This document shows positions 15,618 through 20,891 of a stretch of 20,891 nucleotides of DNA, in pieces (position 1 is the first letter of the stretch; each line of letters opens with the position of its first letter). The DNA is from JANNOG01 sp050329415. Lineage in GTDB: Bacteria; Actinomycetota; Actinomycetes; Actinomycetales; JBBAYJ01. Below the pieces are notes generated by a model. It was not told where the DNA came from, searched no databases, and saw only the letters and a program-made list of their open reading frames with translations. The DNA is taken from positions 1 to 20,891 of the forward strand of contig JBHJOS010000006.1 of assembly GCA_050329415.1 (NCBI GenBank). The letters are read 5' to 3'. Position numbers and translations under genes: made by a program.

Positions 15618-16024
15618 CCGTCCAGCTGTTGAGCCCTGACGGCTTGATGCAGCCCGTCCCCTACCACCACGTCGCGATCGGCACGGGCACCCGGCAGGTC
15701 CACGTCGCCGGGCAGACCGCCCGCGCTGCTGACGGTGGACCCCTCGCACCGGGAGACCTCGCCGCTCAGGTCGCCCAGGCCCTGCGCAGTACCCATGCCG
15801 GGCTGCAGGCCGCCGGTGCCGGCTTCGGTGACGTGGTCCGCCTGACGTTCTACGTCACCGACTGGACCCCGGAGAAGATCGAGCCGTTCCTGGCCGGCGT
15901 CGAGTCGGTCGCGGACGAGCTGGGCCTGCCCCGCCCGATGCCGCCGGCCAGCCTGATCGGGGTGGCCCACCTGTTCGAGCCCGACGTGCTCGTCGAGGTC
16001 GAAGCCACAGCCGTCCTCGCGTGA
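15614..16024 (+). CDS. Rid-family (YjgF/UK114-like) protein lacking the catalytic arginine
   Basis: The 136-aa protein has the Rid fold sequence: RQVHVAGQTARAADG, the central FGDVVRLTFYVTDW, and the C-terminal GVAHLFEPDVLVEVEATAV. Classical RidA deaminates reactive enamine/imine intermediates using an arginine in P-A-R-S/T; here the aligned segment is PPASLIGVAHL (110-120), with Ala112 or Ser113 where Arg is expected. It therefore belongs with the non-archetypal Rid groups of unknown function. GAGGAG 7 bases upstream supports ATG 15614. It overlaps merR by 4 bases upstream (ATGA) and the beta-lactamase-like gene by 4 bases downstream (GTGA, 16021-16024), so all three are probably one operon. 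Confidence 0.88.
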   Translation: MTVQLLSPDGLMQPVPYHHVAIGTGTRQVHVAGQTARAADGGPLAPGDLAAQVAQALRSTHAGLQAAGAGFGDVVRLTFYVTDWTPEKIEPFLAGVESVADELGLPRPMPPASLIGVAHLFEPDVLVEVEATAVLA

Positions 16025-16977
16025 GGGTCGCGTCCGACCGGATGGCTCTGCTGGTCGTTCTCGTTCTCCTGGTGGGGACAGGGTGCGGTATCGCCGACGG
16101 TGACGTCGTCGACAGCTCGGGCCCGGCCGGAGGGGTCAGCCCCCCGGCGTCCCCCGGCGAAGCAGTCCCGTCCATTTCCGCCGGGGGCCATGCCGTGCTG
16201 GATCTGGTGGCCCTGGACGCGCTCGAGGTCGAGTTCGACGCCCGACTCGGGGTCGTCGCGGTCGACACCGGGTCGAGACGACGGGTCGAACACCGTGCGG
16301 ACGAGCGCTTCGCATACGCCTCGACGATCAAGGCGCTGCTCGCGGGCGCCGTGCTGGCCGCCACCACCGACGCTGAGCTCGACGCGGTCATCACGTTCTC
16401 GGAGTCGGACCTCGTCCCGTATTCACCGGTCACCGAGGGTCGCGTCGCGACCGGGATGACACGTCGCGAGCTCGCCGACGCTGCCGTCCGCTTCAGCGAC
16501 AACACCGCCGCCAACCTGCTGCTGCAGGACGTCGGCGGACCAGCTGGCCTGCAGGCGGCGCTGCAGGCCGTGGGCGACGACGTGACCCGGCCGTCGCGCG
16601 ACGAGCCCGCGTTGAACGAGGCGGTGCCGGGGGACATCCGCGACACGAGCACCCCGCGAGCCATGGCTGCGACCCTGCAGGCGTTCGCGGTGGGAGACGC
16701 CCTGGAGGCGGGCGATCGAGCGGTGCTCAACGACTGGCTGCGGGGCAACACCACAGGGGATGCCCTCATCCGGGCCGGTACGCCCTCGGGCTGGGTCGTG
16801 GGGGACAGGACGGGCACCGGCGGCTACGGGGCCCGCAACAACATCGCCGTGATCAGCCCGCCCGGGAGGGCGCCCATCGTGCTCGCGATCTTCTCCGACA
16901 AGGGGAGGGCCGACGCGGAGCACGACGACGAGCTCATCTCCCGGGCCGCGCGCGAGGTGCTCGACGCGCTCAGATGA
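16021..16977 (+). CDS. Class A beta-lactamase-like serine hydrolase, lipoprotein
   Basis: The 318-aa product starts with a hydrophobic segment (residues 9-20) ending GTGC with Cys22, a probable though imperfect lipobox, so it is likely anchored on the outer face of the membrane. The class A motifs follow in order: S-T-I-K at 101-104 (nucleophile Ser101), S-D-N at 159-161, E-P-A-L-N at 195-199 (equivalent of Glu166 and Asn170), and R-T-G at 263-265 where K-T-G is usual. Retention of the Glu and Asn of the omega loop argues for a true hydrolase rather than a penicillin-binding protein. The start is GTG 16021, overlapping the Rid stop. Operon position behind a MerR regulator suggests inducible expression. 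Whether it degrades beta-lactams cannot be told from sequence alone. Confidence 0.85.
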   Translation: MRVASDRMALLVVLVLLVGTGCGIADGDVVDSSGPAGGVSPPASPGEAVPSISAGGHAVLDLVALDALEVEFDARLGVVAVDTGSRRRVEHRADERFAYASTIKALLAGAVLAATTDAELDAVITFSESDLVPYSPVTEGRVATGMTRRELADAAVRFSDNTAANLLLQDVGGPAGLQAALQAVGDDVTRPSRDEPALNEAVPGDIRDTSTPRAMAATLQAFAVGDALEAGDRAVLNDWLRGNTTGDALIRAGTPSGWVVGDRTGTGGYGARNNIAVISPPGRAPIVLAIFSDKGRADAEHDDELISRAAREVLDALR

Positions 16978-17140
16978 TCGGGGGGCGGGGCCTCCACCAT
17001 GGCGAGTTGCCCATCGGTGTTCTGGGCGCGTGCCCAGGCGGGCAGCCGGTGGGGCAGGACCCGCGTCCGGTGTGCTCGACGCCGGCCGCGCCGCGCAGGA
17101 GGTCCATGCTGATCGGGGTCATGATCCAGATGCGGGTCAT
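16970..17140 (-). CDS. Possible small ORF, 56 aa, unknown function
   Basis: ATG 17138-17140 is preceded by a good ribosome site, GAGGTGAG, at close spacing, and a TTGACC -35-like hexamer lies at 17209-17214. The peptide begins MTRIWIMTPISMDLLRG and has a Gly/Pro-rich second half with two cysteines (SCPTGCPPGHAP) ending PWWRPRPPII. It stops inside the last codons of the beta-lactamase-like gene on the other strand. I recognise no family. It may be a genuine small protein, a remnant, or chance. Confidence 0.3.
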   Translation of the reverse strand: MTRIWIMTPISMDLLRGAAGVEHTGRGSCPTGCPPGHAPRTPMGNSPWWRPRPPII

Positions 17141-17226
17141 GGTCTCACCTCGTGTCGATCGGAACGGGGCGAGTGCGCGCTCGACGGAACACCCGGCCGC
17201 AGCGGCACGGTCAACCCCTCTCCTGG

Positions 17227-17880
17227 TCAGCTGGCGAGTGCGTCCAGCCAGGTCGTCCGCAGTCGCAGCGCGCGCTCGACGCTGCCCGTGACCGCACCGA
17301 TGCCGGCGGCGAGGTTCACCGCGAGCGGGATGCGGATCGGGAGATCGAGCGTCCCGAGGGAGTCCGCCACGGGCGGCGCGTGCGAGATCGTCTCGACGAG
17401 TTGTGGCACGGCCACGCAGGCCCCGATGAGCAGGAGCAGCGTCGACACCATCCCGACGAGGCGGCTCAGCCCCGGGTGGGTCTGATGGAGACGGGCGCGT
17501 CGGCCCTCGGCGGAGGCGGGATCGGGTGTCATTTGCACCGCAGTGCCATCGGTCCGCACGTAGTGACAGCGTCGTAGTCCGTAGGTGTTGACAGCGACCT
17601 CGACATGACCGCCAGGCACGGGGAAGCGAGCCGGCAGCGTCGAGACCGAGAGGAGGGCACCGTCCACGTAGAGCCGCGCGCGGACCGCGCCGTCGTCCGG
17701 ATCGCCCATCTGACGGACGTCGACCGCGTAAGTGGACACGCTTCCGTCCGGCGCGCGAAGCGTCACCGTGCGCACCGACCTGCTGAGCAGCTGCCACCAG
17801 CGGAAGCGCGGCAGCGGCTCACCGTTGCCGGGGCGCACGCGCCGTGTCGCGAGGCGATGGCGCCATCCTTGAGAAGCCAC
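17227..17880 (-). CDS. Conserved actinobacterial membrane protein of unknown function
   Basis: The 217-aa protein begins SQGWRHRLATRRVRPGNGEPLPRFRWWQLLSR, a start I have seen in uncharacterised actinobacterial proteins. Residues 35-110 look like a soluble beta-rich domain (YAVDVRQMGD, ARLYVDGALL, GHVEVAVNTYGLRRCHYV). Two hydrophobic helices follow, at about 141-163 (LVGMVSTLLLLIGACVAVPQ) and 183-201. The GTG at 17878-17880 is the start because AGGAGG stands 7 bases upstream, the strongest ribosome site in this part of the window. It lies 73 bases downstream of the MerR gene fragment on the same strand. Function is unknown. Confidence 0.75.
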   Translation of the reverse strand: MASQGWRHRLATRRVRPGNGEPLPRFRWWQLLSRSVRTVTLRAPDGSVSTYAVDVRQMGDPDDGAVRARLYVDGALLSVSTLPARFPVPGGHVEVAVNTYGLRRCHYVRTDGTAVQMTPDPASAEGRRARLHQTHPGLSRLVGMVSTLLLLIGACVAVPQLVETISHAPPVADSLGTLDLPIRIPLAVNLAAGIGAVTGSVERALRLRTTWLDALAS

Positions 17881-17953
17881 TCGAAAGCCTCCTGTCGTCG
17901 ATCGGTAGGGATGTCAGGGGGTCCGGGCGGCGGCCTGCACTCGTGTGCACCCA

Positions 17954-18256
17954 GACCGGTCGGGCCAGGCGCATGCGGCGGGCCCGGCGCAGGACGTCGA
18001 CCTGGGCGGTGTTGTAGAGGTCGTCGAGCGCTCGGTCGATCGTGCGCCGGGCGGAGTCCGTCGTGTCGGCGCCGGTGGCGTCGAGGATCCCGGGCAGCAG
18101 GGCGAGGACGGGCGGCTCCCGCGAGAACAGGTGGTCGGCGAGCTCCCGGCGCAGCTTCTCGTCGGCGTCGGCGGGGAGGTCGTCGAAGGCCCGGGCGGCG
18201 GGGTCAGTGGGCAGGACCGTCAGGAGGTCGACCAGGCCGGTCAGCAGGTCGGGCTC
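17954..18256 (-). pseudogene. 3' fragment of a second MerR-family regulator gene
   Basis: On the minus strand this segment encodes EPDLLTGLVDLLTVLP, then ADHLFSREPPVLALLPGILDATGADTTDSARRTIDRALDDLYNTAQVDVLRRARRMRLARP. It aligns without gaps to the C-terminal domain of the MerR protein at 14784-15617 (EPDLLMGLVDLLKVLP onwards), at about four residues in five by eye. Nothing of the DNA-binding half is present. The match starts abruptly at about 18256, where the DNA becomes the 3' end of the SDR gene in another frame. No start codon or ribosome site serves it. The downstream end of the match is at about 17954, the natural end of the conserved domain. Confidence 0.85.
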
Positions 18257-19017
18257 GCGGGGAGCGCCGGATCCCGATACGGGACCGCGAGCCACTCGTC
18301 CAGGCGGGTGGTGCCGAGGTCGGCGGCCAGGCCGGGGATGAGCGTCCGCCGGCGCAGCCGTGCCCCTGACCAGCGAGCGTCGGGGTCGGTGACGACGTCG
18401 CTGACGTCGCCGCGTGCTGCCAGGGTGCGGCGGAACAGCTCGTCCACCGCGAAGGCCTCGGGGCCACCGGTCTCGACGACGCCGTGGTAGGGCGCCCCGA
18501 GCGCGACCTCGTGCAGCAGGGCCGCGAGGTCCTGGGTCGCCATCGGTTGCACGAGGGCGGCCGGGGCGCGGACGACGCCGTCGACGGTGAAGTCGTCGGC
18601 GAAGCGATCGAGGTGCTCGAACAGCTGGGTGGCCCGGACGATCGAGTACGGCAGCGACGAGTTCTCGACGAGACGTTCCTGGGTCACCTTCGCCCGCATG
18701 TCGCTGCTCCCGGTCATGCGGACGGCGCCCACGAGGGACAGGGCCACGTGGTGGCCGACGCCCGCCTCGGCCTCCGCCGCGAGCAGGTTCCGCGTCGGCC
18801 GCCACAGGAACTCCTGGACCGCCGCGTCGTGACCGGACAGCGACGTGGAGACGTCGACGACCGTCGAGGCACCGGCCAGTGCGGTGTCGAGGCCGGCCCC
18901 GGTGAGGGTGTTGACACCGGTGCCGGGGGTCGCCTCGACCCCGTCATGGCCCTGGGAACGGAACAGGGTGAGGAGTCGGGAGGCGACGAGTCCGGTCCCG
19001 ACGACGACGATCTTCAT
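18241..19017 (-). CDS. NmrA-like / SDR NAD(P)-binding oxidoreductase
   Basis: The 258-aa product is an atypical SDR of the NmrA group. MKIVVVGTGLVASRLLTLF at the start is the dinucleotide-binding turn, GVNTLTGAGLDTALAGASTVVDVS follows, then AGVGHHVALSLVGAVR, LPYSIVRATQLFEHLDRFAD and a C-terminal LGTTRLDEWL. Most relatives read GGTGLIGS in the first loop; here it is GTGLVAS, one residue shorter with Ala for the last Gly, which may favour NADP(H). ATG 19017 has CAGGAGAG just upstream. After DEWL the frame runs into DNA of the MerR fragment and stops at 18241-18243, so the last five or so residues are not ancestral. The catalytic domain appears complete, and the protein is probably functional. 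The substrate is unknown. Confidence 0.88.
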   Translation of the reverse strand: MKIVVVGTGLVASRLLTLFRSQGHDGVEATPGTGVNTLTGAGLDTALAGASTVVDVSTSLSGHDAAVQEFLWRPTRNLLAAEAEAGVGHHVALSLVGAVRMTGSSDMRAKVTQERLVENSSLPYSIVRATQLFEHLDRFADDFTVDGVVRAPAALVQPMATQDLAALLHEVALGAPYHGVVETGGPEAFAVDELFRRTLAARGDVSDVVTDPDARWSGARLRRRTLIPGLAADLGTTRLDEWLAVPYRDPALPASPTC

Positions 19018-19084
19018 GGTCTCTCCTGACGGGCGACGGTCGGGCTGGGCGATACCCCCGCGCAGCATCGGCCGGGCGGGAAGC

Positions 19085-19119
19085 GGTCCGGGCGGGACCG
19101 TGCTGGTCACGCCCGGACC
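19085..19119. promoter_or_regulatory. 10-bp inverted repeat between the ABC permease and SDR genes
   Basis: GGTCCGGGCG (19085-19094) and CGCCCGGACC (19110-19119) are perfect arms around a 15-base loop. It lies 38 bases past the permease stop and 67 bases before the SDR start. It may end or attenuate the ABC transcript, or be an operator of the SDR gene. No T-run follows. It resembles the element at 13686-13721. Confidence 0.4.
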
Positions 19120-19157
19120 TTCCGACGTACGGGTGCTCTGGCTGCGGCCCGCTGTGG

Positions 19158-19949
19158 TCAGCGGATCTCACGCCGCAGGAAGCGGGCCGTCCCCAGGGCT
19201 CCGGGCAGCCCGACCCACACCACGGTCGCCACGGCCAACTGGGCCCAGTCCCTGGACGACTCGACCTCTCCGGTCCCGAAGACGGCGCCGGCGGCGTTGA
19301 TGTCCACCCATGGGGTGACCGTGTCCGCGCCGGGGATGAGTCCGAGAGCGGAGACCACCTGTGGCAGGAGGAGGTAGAGGAGGACGGCGACGACCGTGTT
19401 CTGGAACAGCAGGCCGAAAGCCACCCCGATGAGAACGGAGATCACGGAGATCAGCAGCATCTGCCCGATCGCCGCGGCACCGATCGTGAAGGGAACGTCC
19501 GGTTCCAGGGCGGCGCCGATCCCGGTGGCGACGGCCGCGACGCCGAGGGCGACGGCGAAGCCGGTGACGGCCAGGATCACGGCCGCGAGGGACTTGACGG
19601 CGACCACGCGCCCGCGCGACGGGACGAGTGACAACGTGCCGGACATGGTGCGCTGCCCGAATTCACCGGTCACGAGGAGGATGCCGAGCAGGGCGAGCGC
19701 GGTGCCGAGGACGCCGTTCGCCGTGGTCGTGAAGGGACGCAGACCCCATCCCTCGGGTTCGGCGACCACCAGGGTGATGGCGAGGGCGCCTGCCAGGACC
19801 AGGACGCCGACGAGCACCAGCACGCGGCTGACCGTCGTGTCCAGGGCCTTGCGGAGCTCCACGGCCACCAGCCGCGGGATCGACGGGCGGGGGAGGCGCG
19901 TCGCGGCCGCGTCGGCGCCGGGACGGGTGCTGTCGAGGGCCGTGGTCAT
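19158..19949 (-). CDS. ABC-2 type transporter permease
   Basis: The 263-aa protein has a short cytoplasmic N-terminus (RLVAVELRKALDTTVSR, the usual coupling segment of ABC-2 permeases) and six hydrophobic stretches: near residues 42-62 (VLVLVGVLVLAGALAITLVV), 78-96, 116-142, 153-178, 182-202 and 233-255. This matches one half of an ABC-2 exporter. ATG 19947-19949 overlaps the ATPase stop by ATGA, so the two are translationally coupled and should form one complex, probably two ATPases and two permeases. The nearest functional analogies are lantibiotic or antibiotic self-protection exporters of the Bcr/Nis type; the substrate is unknown. The gene is followed by a 10-bp inverted repeat and the SDR gene on the same strand. 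Confidence 0.9.
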   Translation of the reverse strand: MTTALDSTRPGADAAATRLPRPSIPRLVAVELRKALDTTVSRVLVLVGVLVLAGALAITLVVAEPEGWGLRPFTTTANGVLGTALALLGILLVTGEFGQRTMSGTLSLVPSRGRVVAVKSLAAVILAVTGFAVALGVAAVATGIGAALEPDVPFTIGAAAIGQMLLISVISVLIGVAFGLLFQNTVVAVLLYLLLPQVVSALGLIPGADTVTPWVDINAAGAVFGTGEVESSRDWAQLAVATVVWVGLPGALGTARFLRREIR

Positions 19950-20692
19950 CGGGCCACCCCCGCCGTCCTCGCGGCGTCCACCGCGGTGCCCTCGGTGAGC
20001 CGGAAGTAGTACTCCTCGATGTCGTTCTGGCCGGCCAGCAGCTCGCGGGTGTCCCCCGCGGCGACGATCCGCCCGCCGCTGATGACGACGAGCCGGTCGG
20101 CGACGGACGCGACCTCGCGAAGCAGATGGCTCGAGAGCAGGATCGTCCCGCCCGAGGCGGCGTAGTCGCGCAGCAGTTCGCGCATCCACCGGATCCCGGC
20201 GGGGTCCAGCCCGTTGGCGGGCTCGTCGAGGACGAGGATCTCCGGCGTGCCGAGCAAAGCGTGGGCGATCCCCAGCCGCTGCTTCATCCCCAGCGAGTAG
20301 CCGGCGACGCGCTTGCGCGCCGCCTTGCCGCCGAGACCGACGAGGCCGAGCACCTCCTCGACGCGGGCCGTGTCGCAGCCCATCGTGAGGGCCGCGAGCC
20401 GGAGGGTCTCGCGGCCGCTGCGGCCCTTGTGCTGGGCGTCGGCATCGAGCATGACCCCGACCACGCGGCCGGGGTTGGGCAGGTCACGGAACGGGGAGCC
20501 GGCGACGGTCGCGGTTCCGGAGTCCGGCGTGGTGAGCCCGGCCAGCATCCGCAGAGTCGTCGACTTCCCGGCGCCGTTGGGCCCGAGGAACCCGGTCACG
20601 GTGCCCGGTGGGCAGTGGAACGTCACGTCCTGTACGACGGGCTCGCCGCGGTACCGCTTGGTGAGTCCTTGGAGGTTCAACATGACGACCAC
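19946..20692 (-). CDS. ABC transporter ATP-binding protein
   Basis: The 248-aa cytoplasmic subunit has every motif of an active ABC ATPase: Walker A GPNGAGKST at 37-45, ABC signature YSLGMKQRL at 132-140, Walker B ILVLDEP at 152-158 with the D-loop GLDPAG after it, and the H-loop SSH at 187-189. It belongs to the BcrA/CcmA-like exporters that partner ABC-2 permeases, here the overlapping gene downstream. The start is GTG 20690-20692 or ATG 20681-20683; GAGGT about 12 bases before the GTG is the only ribosome-site candidate. The N-terminal third is nearly the same as the truncated ABC gene at 14475-14768. It is divergent from the last gene of the window. Confidence 0.94.
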   Translation of the reverse strand: MVVMLNLQGLTKRYRGEPVVQDVTFHCPPGTVTGFLGPNGAGKSTTLRMLAGLTTPDSGTATVAGSPFRDLPNPGRVVGVMLDADAQHKGRSGRETLRLAALTMGCDTARVEEVLGLVGLGGKAARKRVAGYSLGMKQRLGIAHALLGTPEILVLDEPANGLDPAGIRWMRELLRDYAASGGTILLSSHLLREVASVADRLVVISGGRIVAAGDTRELLAGQNDIEEYYFRLTEGTAVDAARTAGVAR

Positions 20693-20769
20693 ACTGCGGC
20701 GGCGACCTCAGCTGCCGCTGCGGCCGTCGGTCGCTACCGCGGCCGCCGACGGTCGACGCCTGCGCCGGC

Positions 20770-20804
20770 GGTCGTCGACTTTCGGCGACGACCATCGGCC
20801 GATG
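20770..20804. promoter_or_regulatory. Adjacent inverted repeats in the divergent region before the last gene
   Basis: GGTCGTCG-N8-CGACGACC (20770-20793) is directly joined to the 12-bp palindrome CATCGGCCGATG (20793-20804). A weaker pair, CCGTCGG (20724-20730) and CCGACGG (20746-20752), lies nearby. The 12-bp palindrome is centred about 38 bases before the predicted transcription start at 20837, over the -35 position, so it is a good operator candidate for either divergent gene. Confidence 0.45.
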
Positions 20805-20824
20805 CCCGGCCGAGCGGCCTCACC

Positions 20825-20830
20825 TAGCCT
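20825..20830 (+). promoter_or_regulatory. -10 element TAGCCT, likely leaderless start of the last gene
   Basis: TAGCCT is followed by 6 bases and then ATG 20837, the same layout and hexamer as before pta. There is no Shine-Dalgarno sequence and no clear -35 box. Confidence 0.5.
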
Positions 20831-20836
20831 TCCGGC

Positions 20837-20891
20837 ATGACCGCTGGCGGCCCCCCCGGCGATCCGGAGCGGCGCCACCCCGTGCTGCGCG
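20837..20891 (+). CDS. Start of an unidentified gene (partial)
   Basis: An ATG at the expected leaderless distance from a TAGCCT box opens a frame reading MTAGGPPGDPERRHPVLR up to the window edge. Eighteen residues are too few to assign a family. It is divergent from the ABC ATPase gene and may be its regulator, as is common for such exporters, but nothing here shows that. Confidence 0.5.
   Translation, partial: MTAGGPPGDPERRHPVLR

Noticed and set aside
17819..18805. Single 328-codon minus-strand gene covering the MerR fragment
   Set aside because: Only 17954-18256 has MerR homology; the upstream part is an off-frame reading of the SDR gene and the downstream part overlaps the membrane protein's ribosome site and start.
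19085..19140. ECF41-type promoter (TGTCAC / CGTC) linked to the SDR gene
   Set aside because: The nearest match, TGGTCAC then CGTA, is imperfect and points away from the SDR gene; no sigma factor gene is present.
1..20891. tRNA, rRNA, riboswitch, insertion sequence or integrase
   Set aside because: I saw no cloverleaf-like segment, no transposase motifs and no terminal repeats with target duplications around the rearranged region.

Overview
The window is uniformly GC-rich and reads as actinobacterial chromosome. Supporting signs are an Rv1284-type beta-carbonic anhydrase, a biotin-carboxylase/BCCP fusion subunit, a large LAL-type LuxR regulator, frequent GTG starts, and several TANNNT -10 boxes 6-8 bases from a start codon, as in leaderless transcription. 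A Pseudonocardiales-like host is my guess and is not proven by the sequence.

Region 1 (1-1404) is conserved core: the 3' end of a pyridine nucleotide-disulfide oxidoreductase, a carbonic anhydrase (-), and a divergent secreted TPM-domain protein (+). Region 2 (1437-5469) looks accessory: a DUF4143-type AAA ATPase (-), three 33-bp-phased copies of an operator-like repeat, a DUF262 protein with a GmrSD-like C-terminus (-), and a nucleotidyltransferase gene broken by an internal deletion (+). Region 3 (5466-10769, all -) is acetyl-/acyl-CoA metabolism: an acyl-CoA carboxylase alpha subunit with candidate operators upstream, and the coupled pta-ackA pair. A 925-aa LuxR/LAL regulator (+) diverges from pta.

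Region 4 (13600-20891) shows rearrangement. On + there is an alpha/beta hydrolase, a truncated ABC ATPase, then a tightly coupled MerR regulator / Rid protein / class A beta-lactamase-like lipoprotein operon. On - there is an intact ABC ATPase and permease pair, an NmrA/SDR oxidoreductase whose 3' end runs into the 3' third of a second MerR gene, then a conserved membrane protein and a possible 56-aa ORF. The truncated ABC gene and the MerR fragment are diverged paralogues of intact genes in this same window, which suggests two related loci that decayed by deletion. The window ends at the start of a divergent leaderless gene.

No rRNA, tRNA, CRISPR array, insertion sequence or integrase was recognised. 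The most unusual items are the 33-bp-phased palindromic repeats before the ATPase, tandem TTGC-N5-GCAA sites before the carboxylase gene, the two deletion-type pseudogene junctions, and the MerR/Rid/beta-lactamase operon, whose Rid and beta-lactamase proteins depart from canonical active-site motifs.
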